Shown: positions 22,095 to 35,198 of the stretch, in pieces
How the letters are laid out: the number at the start of each line of letters is the position of its first letter
How positions within the stretch are numbered: position 1 is the first letter of the stretch
From: Epinephelus fuscoguttatus
Lineage: Eukaryota > Chordata > Actinopteri > Perciformes > Serranidae
Direction of reading: 5' to 3'
Length of the DNA stretch: 64,000 nt
Assembly (NCBI RefSeq): GCF_011397635.1
Contig: NC_064762.1
Coordinates: forward strand, 20,981,479-21,045,478
Position numbers and translations under genes: made by a program
The notes under the pieces: model-generated
What the model was told of the DNA's origin: nothing
Databases searched by the model: none
What the model saw: the letters and a program-made list of their open reading frames with translations, nothing else

Positions 22095-23597
22095 TTATTT
22101 TTCATTTGTCAAGTGAATGCAATATGCTTCTGTACTTTTGCTATATAAGCTATAAAAACTATAAATATACTATAAAAACTATTCAATTAAATGATTTAAT
22201 TATTAATTTCTTTGATATTTTTGTCAGATATGCAGTGATGATTGCTGGGCAATGTGAATTTTGATGTCCCGTGTCAAGTGTCTATTTGTGTCAAGACAAT
22301 ACATGCATAATAGCGTGCACTAGAGCCCGTTGTAACTTCCATACGCCACTGACTCAAAATTATGTTTATTTGCATGATTTTTCTCTATTTGTTCATCTTT
22401 TTTTTCTAAGAGTATTCAATACTTACAATTCTTCTGACCTTTCTTCAAATTAAACAATCTGAAAATGTAAAATCCCTTTGGTTGACACCAAAAATGTTGT
22501 TAACCACTGCAATAAGAAAAGAAACATAGGTTAATGAGGGGATATATTTGGATTATGTGCATTTAAGTGTAAAAATGAACTACGGGTGCCATAAACTGGC
22601 AATGGATGCATATGATGATCGTTACTGCTGCTGCACTGACACTTGGACTGATGCTGTGACAATGAGCACACCTAAGCACCCCTATAAAGAATAAAAGACT
22701 AATTTAACAAAGCTGTGGTGCAGTATGTGAGGCAAAAACAAGACAGGCAAAACAACACCAGTCGATTTCTGCTCAGATGAAATTACGTTTAAAGACTCTT
22801 TAGGCAAATCTGTAATCTCTCTTCAATGTTTGAGTGAACAGTGACGTCAGTCTTTCTGTTATAGTATCCATTGCAGAGGTCGCAGATGACAATCCAGCAC
22901 TGTCGGCAACAGATAATGATAGTTTTGCGTTCCTCACCATTACTCCCAGCCTTGTGGCTTTGGGTGTGGGTTCTGCTGAGTGAAGTGGGTTTCAATATCC
23001 TGTCACTTTGCCACCAGCAAGAATGCATTCACTTATTGAACTTACGTCAGGAAGTGTCTCTTATATTTCCCAGCAACTCAAAAAGTTTGGTCTTTTATGA
23101 GGGTGATTACGTTTGTTACAGTCAGTGATGGAAAGCATAGGGCACAGCGCACCAGGCTTTCAAAGGTAAGCCCATCAGCGACAATATTTGACACTGAGGG
23201 CAACTGACGTGGTATAAAGAGTGAGGAAGTCCAAGTAGGGTGGGAGGGCAGGACTTTAACCCAGGAGACTGCTGTCTGTGTCCTGTGTGAAACCAGAAGT
23301 CAATATTGTTTTAAAGTAACATGATGTAATTTACATGCAGTTGTTGTGCACTAATTGATGTCATGAAATGTCATTGTTACATACCAAACATAGTTATTTT
23401 AACCCAAAACATGATCTGTTTTTTAAACCTATCCAAGAGGTTTTGCTGCCAAAACATAACCGCAACCATTTCACAACATTAACCATGTGTTAGAATGTGT
23501 TTCAGCTGTGCTTCACATAGAGACGCTACAGGGTGCCCTGTGCTTCACTTTTAGACGCTGAGGGGTGTGACAAAGATTTGGTATTTAACAACCTCTT
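22095..23597. other. Intergenic
   Basis: AT-rich. No coding sequence recognised. About 23390-23490 belongs to a dispersed family (ccaaaacataaccgcaacca). Confidence 0.5.

Positions 23598-23635
<38 letters not shown>
23598..23635 (+). repeat. (TTG)n microsatellite
   Basis: About 12 perfect units of TTG/GTT. Confidence 0.95.
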
Positions 23636-23703
23636 ATTTTTTGTCCCATTGTAGTCGTATTGTTTCTCTTAAAGGTAATTTTATAATTTTTTTGGTTATT
23701 TTA

Positions 23704-24225
23704 TGTTTCTTTGTTGTCTTTTTGTGTGTCTTTGTGATCTTTTTAGGTCTCTGTTGTCTTTTTGTGTGTCTTTGTTGTTGACTTTTTGTATCTCTTTGTT
23801 TTCTTTTTATGTTTCTTTGTGATCTTTTTGTCTGTTGTCTTTTTGTGTGTGTGTGATCTTTTTGTGTCTCTTTGTTGTCTTTTTATGTCTCTTTGTTGTC
23901 TTTTTATGTGTCTTTGTTGTCTTTTTGTGTCTCTTTGTTGTCTTTTGTTGTCTTTGTTGTCTTTTTGTGTCTCTTTGTTGTCTTTTTGTGTTTCTTCGAT
24001 CTTTTTGCGTCTCTTTGATGTCTTTTTGTGTTTCGAGATCTTTTAATGTCACATTGTTGCCTTTTTCTGTGTCTCTGTTTTCTTTTTGTGTCTCTTTGTT
24101 ATCTTTTTGTGTTTCTTTGTGATCTTTTTAGGTCTCTTTGTTGTCTTTTTGTGTCTCTTTGTTGTCTTTTTGTGTGTCTGTGATTTTTTTATGTCTTGTC
24201 TTTTTGTGTGTCTTTGTGGTCTTTC
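23704..24225 (+). repeat. Minisatellite of a 21-bp unit
   Basis: About 25 tandem, slightly variable copies of tctctttgttgtctttttgtg. As the unit is seven codons and lacks stops in several frames, long open frames appear on both strands (F/V/C/L-rich on plus, ETQKDNK-like on minus). These follow from the repeat and are not genes. Confidence 0.95.
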
Positions 24226-26880
24226 TGAAACTCTTTGAGGTTATTTTGTGTATTTTCTCAGTAGTCTCTCCTGGTCAGTAATGATGTGAGTGATATTTTA
24301 CAGGTGTAGGCCAGGGGGCCTCCTGACACTCTTGGCCTGTGGGCATGTGCCTAGTAGGCCTGTTCAGTATTCCATCCATGTGTAGAAGGTAACAGTAAGC
24401 TAAAAAAAAAAAAAAAAAAAAATCTCCCTGCATTTTAGACTCTCCAGTTCTCTCTCAGAGGTCAGCACTGTCACGATTACCTGCTTTTAGTCAATGGCGC
24501 AAATTCGCAGGTCAAAGTTACACAAAGTTGAACGTGACAAGGAAGAACTGCACAAATTTACTTCACCCACATGAGCAAATGCACAGATTGTGGTGACTCT
24601 ATTGAGATAAATTGCTTTAGATGTGAAATATTACTGCACTGACTGAAAGCAGTGACAGTGACTTCAGTCCCTGCCAACTCTCCACCATTACTGACAACTG
24701 AGACCGTGGTTTAGAGCCGTTTGTGCTTTAGCCTAGAGAGGATGCAGCAGAGGCAGCAGAAGCAGTAGTATTTCTAACAGGGCAGAGGGTCCCAGGTTAC
24801 ATAATGGATTTTTCACAAATCTTTTGAGGGTCAAGTGGACAGAATTATTGGATTTTCTCTAGAAAGACGAGAATAACTTTTGTTGCAATAAACCAAAATG
24901 GGACCAGGATCAATAGATCGTGTAATAAAGTTACTGTACTCTACTGTAATTTAGTGCCTCAAAAAGTGGATTCAGGATTAAGTTACATTTTCAAGGCAAC
25001 AGGATATATATTGCAAGGCGAGGGAGGGGGGGGGCAGGGGAGTCAGGTTGTTGTCTGTGAAGGGAAAAAAATTTCAATTACCTGTAAAGGTCACAGCGAG
25101 TGTGTCAGCACAAATGTCAGTGTTGCAGAACTGACAAGGTGAGTTTTGCTGCAAACTTCCCCTTCAGGCTTTTTCCCCCCCTGTCTTTAAATGAAACAAC
25201 CTTCATTACATTAAGGCTGAAGTGAAGTTGCTTACTGTAATGCCTCTGCTGGGTCAAATGAAGTCTTAATCCCAGCTGATTGGATGCAGTGGAGCATTAA
25301 ACCACCAGGATAAAAGGTGTCACCGAACTATCGAATTCCTGTCAAAAAGACTGCGGTCACTTCCATGAGTGGGAGGTAAAGACAAATCAATAAGATTTAT
25401 TTAAGATGTTTTTTTTTCTTCTCTCTTTGGGATTTATATTTATAATCCCTGGACACTTTGATGCTGATTTGAAGTGAGCTGTCTGTGCGCAGAAAAGGGA
25501 CAGGGATGTTTCCCAGCTTGCAGTGCTGTCAGGAGGGGATACCTCTGCAGAGTCTGCTGGACATCAATGTTAAACAAAAGTCACTGCAGAGGAGGATGGA
25601 GAGAGTGGAAACATGGCAGGCTTTCACGCTGATCCATGTATGCAGTTTTAGAGTGCTGTTTAAGGAGAAAACATAAATCTTTCCATGAAAAATCTGACAT
25701 TTGTTTTCAGGTAAGAGTATGAACTTATATATTACATGAGGCCTGCGGGTCTGTGAAGGCGTTTGTCCCTCTACCTCACTCGACAGGAAAAGGTCACTGC
25801 AGTGATAAATGTGCAAAAAGCAAAGGGGAGTTTTATGTTCTGTGAAAGTCTGCTGGAGCCACTTCACAAGCTCTTAAGCTGAAACTTAGCCAAATTATAA
25901 GTGTTGAGTAATGGTGATACAGTAAATACACAGGCTGTAACACAACTAATTGTTAGGTAGAGGTTGGTTGTCACAGTGTGTTTACACATACAGAATAAAA
26001 GAGCTCAGATATGGTCAACATATATCTGACCTGACAAAAACACAGTAGCTAAGGCATAATGTAATGCTAATTATGTAAGCTAATATAGCATTATTTTATT
26101 TCGCACAATAACGCCTCAAATCTGACATATGTATACCACGTATTCTGTTGTCCACCTGTGGGGGTGTTTATTTAACACTTCCATGGATCGTATTAAAAGG
26201 TAGAAACGTACAACTTGGTTGTACGAACATTAGAAGGTTTAATGCTAAAAGCTTTGAGGAGTTAAAAACAGAGGCTGTGCTAGCTAAATATTTTGCGTTT
26301 AGGTGATATATTTCAGGCTTTTAGTACTCCCATGGTGTGAAAATTCCTTACTGAAGAAACTGTGGAGAACGGTGCTCCTATCAACAGTTCCATCTGGGCG
26401 TTTTTTTAAATGTAAATCTTCCATTTTTGAGACCAAGAAGCATCGTCTCGTCTGCCTCCATCATGTGACAAAGCCACTGTGGCCTTCAATGACACACCGG
26501 GTCAAAGGGCACCACGAAATGTGATTAATCAACGTTATTAATCAAAATTACATGTTATTTTGACAGCCCCGATATGTAAATATCACTTGATTTCAATTCT
26601 TGCATTTTAGAGGTTGGACAAATCCGTCATTTTCAGGGCATTTTTGTTGGATTATGCCGTCTTATTTAGAAGGACGACTTTTGAGTTGGACAAATCTTGT
26701 GGGCAATCAAGTGGACATTCCAAATATTTACCAGCTACAACAATGTCACAGGGATTGGTATTGTTGTCACCATGTGAGTTTGTGTGTGTGTCATGGCAAA
26801 ATGTAGTCCTGGTGACACCTATTGTATTACTTTACCAGATGTTTATCTGTCTGTTGTCACTAAGATAGCATCAAAACTGT
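24226..26880. other. Intergenic
   Basis: No gene recognised. Contains an A-run at about 24402-24421 and a G-run at about 25025-25035. The remaining short frames have no recognisable domain and no splice context. Confidence 0.5.
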
Positions 26881-27398
26881 AGCCCCTTTTACACTGCCAG
26901 ATTTTCCGCGAATGTTGGGCCGTTTTGCCGGCAAGCTGTGAGCGTTTAGACACACAGAGCCGGATTGGCGAGTTGATCCAAGGTGCCCAATTTTCCGCCC
27001 CATAGGGTAGTCATATTGGTGGAACCCTTTTAGTTTAAACAGACAGAGGTGGCCTTCCGTAAGCTGTTGAAGACTTGCGGTGGATAAACAGGAAACAGCT
27101 GATAGCAGGAATTAGCGAGCAGCTAGTAGCAAGAGGGAAACACGAACCTGACCGACACTGTAAAGATCAGCAACTGGAGAGACAAGGACTTGCGTGCTCT
27201 CCTTGTCCTCGCAAACGAAGAGGCCAGTAACCGTCAGATGACGGGGACGGTGAAGAACGTGCCGACATACGAGAGAAAACAAAAGTAGGTAGGCGGCATT
27301 TTACCGCACTCCCCGATTTTGTATTTATACTGCCAATGCTGAAAGAAGACTAATTGGGCTTTCCTGCAGATTTACACAATTCCTATCTAAAAGGGGCT
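26881..27398. mobile_element. MITE with AGCCCCTTTTA ends
   Basis: Left end agccccttttacactgcc. The right end, reverse-complemented, begins agccccttttagatag. About 518 bp, non-coding. hAT-like by general appearance only. Confidence 0.65.
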
Positions 27399-28852
27399 TG
27401 TGCAACATGCAGTCACTAGCTTTACAAGCTGAGGTCGAAGATGGGTGTGGTCCAAGCAAGGGGGACAAAAGTAGGGAGGGCCCCTCACTTAATGCCCCTG
27501 GCCCACACAGTATCATGGCTGGGGTGATCTTATCTCAAGATGGTCTCTAGTTTCTTGTGCTCTTATTTGGGGTTGGAGGAAGAAACCAGGTCTCACTAGT
27601 CACAGCAGCTCTGGAAGTGCATTTGTATCCAAGCTTAAAAAGTAAAAATGTATTGCTATCTGCTGGAAAGGTGGTGGTGGTGTAGTGTGGCGTAGTGTAT
27701 CAGCATTTGTCAAGGTGATGACGTGACTCTAAAAAAAACACACTTCAATTTCTCTACATTTGTGAAACATTAATGAGCCGGAACTTGATTCTGTGACACC
27801 TGTCAGGAGACAAAAGGAAAAGACAAGTGGAGGTGTTTTTGTTTTCCCTGAAGTGAATCAAAGAGTGAAGAGACCCCAGCTGGGAGAAACAGTTTTAATA
27901 TTTCCATTAGCTTAAGCTAATTTGTAATGTTTTGATCTGAGTCATTACATGGTGCTGTTCGCCGCAGAGTAGAGTCAGATCACTTTCACTCAGCCATTAC
28001 CAGCAGCTGTGTGGTTTCAGCTCAGGGTCAGATATAACAAAGAAACCTCTCTGTTTATGTTTGGCTCCTGCTTTTTTCACTCATGGAGGTTTATTACAGT
28101 GAGGCTGGGTGGACACTATGAGTGTGCATGTCCATAATCGTTTATTACTCTGACAGAGGTTGAGTTCTTGGCTGGGCAACATATAAATCTGCTCTAATTC
28201 AGTCCAGCATATAGGCCTTTTTTTAACATCTGTTAGCTTTTATTGTAAACGAGTCATGTACTGTTGTCCTTTAAGCCAAATACTCCTCTTCATTTCAGAC
28301 TCAAAAAAACTTGCCATCATAAACCACTGGAAACTTGTCTTGGACATGGCATATTATTAGTTTAAACACACAGTATTTATTTATTTAATGTTGACTTTTG
28401 TAGGGTCAGAGACATGGACCAATGCCACACACCACCACAGTCTTTATAGTCTGATTTGCAACACTAGTCTTGATTGGGATTATAACTACATGACTCAAAT
28501 CTGACCAAACAGTCCCTCCCCAAGGTTCACTTACTCGCTTGTGTGGTCCTCATCTGTGGATGGAGGTTGTTCAGCTGTCATGGCGATGGACCTGTTGATA
28601 TGCAGGCTCAGCAGTTCTTATAATTTTATTCACAGCAGTTTAAGGCTTTTGTGTTTGGATTGGCTTAAAATTTTGCATGAAAGCTCCAGAAAAAGTTAGA
28701 AGTAAGTCAATAGATTATTTGTTTGTCACATCAAACAACCTGGTCTCATTTAAAAGTCGTTGAATACCAGCGCTCGGGCAGCATCAGACACCAACGAAAA
28801 AGCCGTCCTTTCACATCAGCATGATACAACAGGAACGACACAAAACTTGTGC
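27399..28852. other. Intergenic
   Basis: No gene recognised. It includes copy 3 of the dispersed repeat at 28764-28812 (cgggcagcatcagacacc ... aaaaagccgtcctttc). Confidence 0.5.
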
Positions 28853-29265
28853 TGTGTCTCAAATCATGTACTTCTGTACTTACACTTACAATGGCTACGT
28901 AGTGGAAGGGGAGGGACCACTTTTCAAACTGGAAATGTCAGCTGAGGACTGTGCAACCGTGAACGTCGCTGCATTGTACAAATACATGTGTTTTTTGCAC
29001 TAAGCACCACTATACTGTTGTCGGGTATAAGCCTGCAGTATGTTTGTTGGGTTAATTTAGCAGTCTGTAATGATTTGGTACCGCGAACAATAACGCAAAT
29101 GCTAATGCTAGTTTGCTATCTAGCTAATTTGCGGTCGTCATTTCCGGTGAGTGCACAACGGCCGTGTTTGGTTTGAGACAACACTACCCTGTCGAAATTC
29201 GCGCACTATGCCAATAAGTACATAGTGCACATAGTATACTACATGGAAGTGTGATTTGAGACACA
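28853..29265. mobile_element. MITE with TGTCTCAAAT ends
   Basis: Left end tgtgtctcaaatcatgtact. The right end, reverse-complemented, reads tgtgtctcaaatcacacttc. About 413 bp. No coding sequence. Confidence 0.7.
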
Positions 29266-29633
29266 CCAATGGATGGACAACAATGAAAGTTAAGGGGCGG
29301 TGGATGGGCCCAACAATCACAGATGGGAGGCCGTTGTTCACCTCTTGTATGAATATAAAGCCAAACCCTTTCTTTTAGCAGTGAACCAGAGCAGGAACAG
29401 GACAGCGTCTCACGTTCTCACTGTCACACCAGTCTTAATTCACCATAAAGTACGTGCTTTCCCTTCTTCTCCTGCCAGAGTCCTCTGTTCTGACAGATGT
29501 AAGTAGCCAAGTTTCGATGTCAAACTTTTTTCAAGGTTTTCAAGGTATTTTCAAAGACAGAAGATTTCCTAATGAGATTCATTCAAAATTATACATCCAA
29601 AATTTTATTATTTTAAGAAGCTGCACATTAACT

Positions 29634-29815
29634 TAAAGGTACAGTGTGTAGCAGTTAGGGGTAACTCTTCGCAGGAATGTTACATAATATTCACAACTAT
29701 GTTTTTTATTTTAAAATGAGCTGTTTATATCTGCATATGGAGCGGGTCCTCCTCTATGGTGTCTGTCATGCTGTTCTACAGTAGCCCAGAATGGACAATT
29801 CAAACACTGGCTCAA
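29634..29815 (+). mobile_element. Truncated TTAA-type MITE
   Basis: Begins ttaaaggtacagtgtgtagc, close to the end of the element at 31101. No matching inverted end was found downstream, and it appears cut by the LTR-like sequence that follows. Confidence 0.55.
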
Positions 29816-29827
29816 GATGAGACTATT

Positions 29828-30335
29828 TGTCATGATCCTGGGTTTTGGTTTCACATTCTGTTATCTGGTGGACTTTGTTTCTGAGTTTTTCTGTTTGTGT
29901 TCCTTGTTTCAAGTTGTTCAGCTCATATTTAATCTGCTTCCTGTTTTATTTTGTAGGTTCTCTCCTCCTGTGTCATGTCTGGTTGTACTTCTGTCTTTGT
30001 GTTTTTTCCCGCCTGTTTTCGTTAGTCCTTCCCTGTTCCTTGAGTCTTCCCTTCACACCTGTTCTGTATCTGTGTATCTTCTGTGTTTGTCTGTATCTGT
30101 CTGTGTACCTTCGGTGTTCATCATTCCTATCATTATCCTACATCCATCCCAGGTCTTCATGTCTTTTTCTTGTTGGTATTTTTGTTATGTTGGATTTTGT
30201 CTCTGCTCCCCGCTGGATTTTGAGTTGCTTGCCTTTTTTTTTTTTTTTGAAAGCCTTGAACTGCTATATTAAGTTGCCTTTTGCTGAAAACTGCAAACCT
30301 GTCTGTTTGATCTGCATTTGGGTCCTCTCCTGAAG
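29828..30335 (+). mobile_element. LTR-like remnant
   Basis: Starts tgtcatgatcctgggttttg and ends around gggtcctctcctgaagcg. T-rich upstream and with a purine/pyrimidine-biased body, it resembles fish solo LTRs such as the one at 34618-35081. No clear target duplication was found, so this is tentative. The two long frames on the plus strand are by-products of its pyrimidine bias. Confidence 0.35.
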
Positions 30336-31100
30336 CGTTAATCAGAATCAAACTGTGGAAGTTGCAATTTAATTGTATGCACATTAACTACACCACCACG
30401 GAAACCAATCCACTTAAAATCATTCTCCATTAACCTTTAAATTCAACTTATTAGCCTCTGGTGTGGGCTGTTCCCTGCATGAAAAACATATTGACCCACT
30501 TATCTTAATATTGAGCTGTTTCACACGGACAAAGAAAGTAAAAGCATACTAGACTAAAAAATAATCAGCTGTGGCCAAACTCACCTTCACCCCACCTTGG
30601 ACACTGCAGCGTGACTTATGTCATTAAGAACAAGAGAAGACTGAAGCATTTAAATTATCCTCCACGGACATGCCTATTGTCCACCATTACAGTCGTGCCC
30701 TCAGCAATTATGAAGGCAGAGATAAGCGGATGATCCAGTGTCCCATGTGTAGCCTGGTATCCATCCCAGAGGGGGGTTCAGGCCTCTACATAGCCTGTCC
30801 TGACCTCACTGCTCTGCTCTCAACACGACTCCAGTTCACCTCTCACTGCAGCGTCCGCTCCTCTGGGACCTGCGGTATTTGCCTTTGCAGGCGGATTCGA
30901 TTTCTGTTTGTTTGGACAGGTTACGTGAGGTTACAGCCTAAACACTGCAAGGTTGTTGCAGAGCTTAAAACACCTCAGTGTGCACGCAGTGAGGAGACAC
31001 TGTAGTGCTGAAACCTACAGATGCATCATTTAAAACTATGGAAGGTAGTTAATAGAGATAAATTACAACTCCACATACAGTTTTCCCCTTGTGTTTCCCC
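30336..31100. other. Intergenic
   Basis: A 111-codon frame at 30670-31005 has cysteines but no recognised domain and no neighbouring exons. I see nothing else. Confidence 0.45.
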
Positions 31101-32567
31101 TTAAAGGTCCAGTGTGTAGGATTTAAGGGGATATATTGGCAGAAATGGAATACAGTATAAGCCATTTATATCTACATAGTCTATGGAGACAGGCAGTTTG
31201 TATGTTTTCCTATGAAAAGCAAATTTTGTACATATCCCACATATTTTTAAAGGCTGCGATCAAATGGCCAAAGCGCTGACGAGAGTAGGGGGTGGTTGGG
31301 GTGAGGAACAGGTCACAAAACCACAGACTTTCCCCTGGTGATGTGTGTTCAAAACCGTGTGAACTTTAAGTGAACTTTGAGTCATTTTAAAGAACGTCCT
31401 CACCATGTTTCTTTTCCTAAACCTAACCTTGGTAACTCTACGTTAATTATGTAACTGTACATAAACATGGGCCGCTATTTCGTAGGATATCATATGAAAT
31501 GTTATGCATCCACATTTGCAGAATATTGTACAAGAATACGTTGCAACTGAGATCACCAAGTTGCACTGTCATATTTCACATTGCCCACTGTAGTTCACAA
31601 CTCCTCAGCAACGAGAGTGTCAGAAAAACTGATTTTTTTTTTAAAGGTGAAACTTCTTTATTCAGTGTTTTTACCAGTTTAAATCACCCAGTCCACTTGT
31701 TTTGGAGATGAAGAAACCTCTTTGGATAATTTGGCCCCCCTAAAAACCTCCTGAATGTCTGGATCTTACTATATAATGACGAAAACTCTGTCTGTGGGTG
31801 TGTGTGTCTGTTCCACGTTTTTCTCCTCACTGACTTGGTCAATCCATGTGAAATTTGGCACAGTGGTAGAGGGTCATATGAGGATGCGAATGAAGCAATA
31901 TTACATCAACTGGCCAAAGGGGGGCACTATAGCAACTGATTGAAATTGCAAACTTTGAATGGGCATATCTCATGCCCCGTATGTTGTAGAGACATGAAAC
32001 TTTGCACAGAGATGCCTCTCCTCATGAGGAACAAATTTGTCTCAAGAACCCATAACTTCCAGTTATATAGATTTTCCACCATTTTGAATTTTTTGAAAAA
32101 CACTTAAAATCGATTTCTTCCTAGGAAGTTTGACGGATCTGCATGAAACTCAGTGAACATAATCTGGGGACCAATATCTTGGCAAAAGTTAGAAAAATGG
32201 CGTGTGCCAAAAAATGTTTGACATTTTCTACAGTTAGGCTTCCACCTCAACATCTATTTCACCAATTTTCACCAACTGTCTCCAAAATGTTTCTCCCATC
32301 GAGTCTGATTTTATAGATCACACCTTTTGCATAGGAAGTAGTGTACGCCTCTTTCAGGCCTTGTTTTGTGTACATGAAATGTATATAAATGACACCGCTG
32401 GTCTGTTTGTTTCCGAGATGAAGAGACCTCTGCAAATAATTTGGCTCCTGGTTAAAACCTCCTGAACAATGAACACCAAAGGAATTCTAACCGGGAGAAG
32501 TTTCAGCTGGTTGCAATTCGCAATCCTCACCACTAGATGTCACTAAATCTTACACACTGTCCTTTAA
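31101..32567. mobile_element. TTAA-flanked MITE carrying a nested repeat
   Basis: Left end ttaaaggtccagtgtgtagg. The right end, reverse-complemented, reads ttaaaggacagtgtgtaaga. TTAA at both edges fits Kolobok or piggyBac target use. The interior (about 31770-32370) is another dispersed repeat (acatgaaactttgcacagag), which expands the element to about 1.47 kb. No transposase. Confidence 0.75.
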
Positions 32568-33600
32568 TCAGCTGTAAGGTTGTGAGAATGATTTAACTAT
32601 AAACTGTCAGACAGTATCATATATTCTGTATAGACTTGCTCCAACTTTTTGTTAACAGAGTTGAAGACCACGTTGTTATGGATGCTTCTTCAAATTAAAA
32701 TATTCTTGATGTTTTGTGCATCATATTCGACGCATTTTCCCCCAAATTCAGCCTGACGTTTAATATCTTTTGGATCTTCACTAGAACTTTAAATAAAGTT
32801 TGAACAAAGTTTGGCTGCACAGCATGAGCACCAGCAGTATTTAACTTTAAAGCTCTGTCTCCCACCAGGCGCTCCAAACGGTTTGGATTACCCAAGTGAT
32901 AATGCACATTTAGTCCTTTTCAATTAACGTTTATGGGGCATTTTATTAGCTGTTGCCACACTTCATTATTTACTAAGTAAAACAACATGTGTTTATGAAT
33001 TAATATTTTTTATGTCAAGGTTACTTTGTTCTGCTCGGCAGCAGGTACAAGGAAAGATGTACTTGTTATAAGAGTTTCAGACATACTGCCCCTCTCCCAG
33101 TGTTAATCACAGGCTCACAAGCATTATATGAATTGAATTTACATTTCATTAATGTGTTGAAGAGTGACAAAGTGCTGAGCTGGGCTGGGCCAGGCCTAAA
33201 TAACAATAAAGTGGGTTGGATGAGAAATGTGGAGAACATGGCCGCGGCTCTTAGCTGGGATGATGAACGGACGCGCTCGCTATCCATGGAGAGTTGCAAT
33301 GGAGAGAGCTAGGATTTAATGGACGCAGTAAAAGAGGGCAGGAGGGCTCGAGTCCTGCTAATGAATCAGAGGGCGGGAGGATGAGGAGAGAGAAAGAGAG
33401 GGGGGAGGACTGAACAGCAGAGGGATGGGCCGGTGAAAGACACAAAAACATGTTCTGCTCTGACCTGACAAATTCTGCTTTTTTGTTGCGAGTTGTTGCA
33501 GTGGTGTGAGGTCGTTACGATGGGCCCCAGTGGACGCAATTATGACGGGCCCATGTGCACCCTCATTACTAGTTAAGGGCATCATAAAGAATGTGTGATA
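32568..33600. other. Intergenic
   Basis: No gene recognised; short frames only, no splice-consistent coding sequence. Confidence 0.5.
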
Positions 33601-33659
33601 GAGACATGTGCTTGTTTTGCTTCAGATGCCATTATGTTTGAATAGTAGTTGTTTTATTG

Positions 33660-33795
33660 TATTATATGTTGTATTTGTTGCATTTTAAATGTGATTTGAT
33701 TGGCTGCTACCTTGGCCAGGTCTCTCTTGTAAAAATGATTTTCAGTCTCAGTGGGACTTCCTGGTTAAATAAAGGTTAAATGAAAATTAAATTAA
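33660..33795 (+). mobile_element. LINE 3' end fragment
   Basis: Contains accttggccaggtctctctt and ttcctggttaaataaaggtt followed by A/T-rich simple sequence, the usual 3' terminus of a common fish non-LTR element. Only the tail is present. Confidence 0.5.
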
Positions 33796-34353
33796 AATAA
33801 CTGATTAAACAGAGACTTGATATTGGACAACATCAACATGTTACTAGTAAATTATTATTACATATCTACATATGACAAAAACTACATAAGAAAATAGGAC
33901 ATTATTAATCTAACTAAATAGTTTTTATGTTTTTTTATAGTTTATGTAGAATAAGTATAAGTAAAATTTTGTTACAGATTGATAGTAAAACTAAAAGACA
34001 AAACCATGATTGAGATGGGTTTGCCTTTTTGAGGGCATATACAGAAAATTGCACCATTTTGGATTCAATATGAGTTCATCTTTGAACACGGGTGTATATC
34101 CAGGTGGCAATTGGGCCCCTCCACCCCACGGACTCCTGTGCAACTGCACTGTCTGTATTTATGCCTCTGCATTGGTGGATACCTTAAAACATTTTGAACA
34201 GAGGCAGCGCATCCAAACTTTTTTTCTCATAGCTCTGTCGTAAAAAAAAAGTTTACAAAAAATCAGCCCTGTTGCCAAAAGAAAGTGTTCACAATACATG
34301 TTTCTGCACATGGTGGATGTGGTGTGGTGTGTATGAGCTGAATTTGTCATCAA
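33796..34353. other. Intergenic
   Basis: AT-rich, no gene recognised. It ends at the 22-bp target duplication of the SINE that follows. Confidence 0.45.
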
Positions 34354-34375
34354 GAGGTGGAGAGGATGGTGGATG

Positions 34376-35176
34376 GTGCAGAGTGGTTGTTGCCTCACGG
34401 CAAGAGGGTCCCCCAGGGTGGAAGAGCCCCTCTGTGCAGAGTTTGCATGTTGTCCCTGTGTCAGCGTGGTTTTTCTCCAGGTACTCCAGCTTCCTCCCAC
34501 AGTCCAAAGACATGCAGGTTAATTGGTGACTCTAAATTGTCAGTGGGTGTGAATGTGAGTGTGAATGGTTGTCTGTCTCTATGTGTCAGTCCTGTGATAG
34601 TCTGGTGACCTGCCCAGTGTTAAGGTTGAACTGATTGGACTCAAGAGCAGGACTCAACTCAGGTACAGTTCACAACAAAAGTCTTTAATGAAAAAGGCTG
34701 GTTCGGTACACAGGCAGGCAGTCAGACAAGGCAGAGGTATCCAAAAAACGCTAAGGCAGAGGCAGGGTCCAAAAAACAGAACTAGATCATACACTCACAA
34801 GACTCACACTGGGAAAAAGGCTGGGACGCTTACAGGGAACTGAAAAGACGAACTGGCAGAGACAAAGGGAAGCACACAGACTAAATACACAAGGGAAGGT
34901 GGGATAATGAGACACAGGTGACACTAATCAGGGCGGGGCAGGTAATCACACAAGGTGGGAAACACAGGAGGACAGGAGGTGAGGATCTGGAATGACAGGA
35001 AAATACAAAAATAAAACAGGAAGTAATCAAAATGCACAAAGACAGAAAAAACATAACTATACTCAGGGACTAGATGTTACACCCAGGGTGTACCCCGCCT
35101 CTTGGCAAATGCCAGCTGGGATAGGCTCCAGCCCCCCCGCGATCCCCAACAGGATAAGTGGTTACAAAAAATGAAT
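34376..35176 (+). mobile_element. tRNA-derived SINE, split by an LTR insertion
   Basis: Matches the SINE at 46486-46848 (tccaaagacatgcaggttaa; tgggataggctccagcc). It is flanked by a perfect 22-bp direct repeat at 34354-34375 and 35177-35198 (first bases gaggtggagaggatgg). It is interrupted at 34618 by a solo LTR; removing the LTR and one CCCAG restores a continuous SINE of about 330 bp. Confidence 0.9.
34618..35081 (-). mobile_element. Solo LTR of an LTR retrotransposon, nested in the SINE
   Basis: On the minus strand it starts tgtaacatctagtccctgag and ends aaccttaaca, so it has TG...CA ends. It has ATTAAA near the 3' side as a poly(A) signal. It is 464 bp and bounded by a perfect 5-bp duplication CCCAG (34613-34617 and 35082-35086). 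No internal coding region remains, as expected after recombination between two LTRs. Family (Gypsy or other) is not determinable. Confidence 0.88.
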
Positions 35177-35198
35177 GAGGTGGAGAGGATGGTGGATG

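Noticed and set aside
23533..24122. Long open frames on both strands
   Set aside because: They are produced by a stop-free 21-bp tandem repeat and a (TTG)n tract; no start context or domain.
29817..30333. Two overlapping frames of 151 and 162 codons
   Set aside because: Pyrimidine-biased, low-complexity hydrophobic translation inside an LTR-like remnant.
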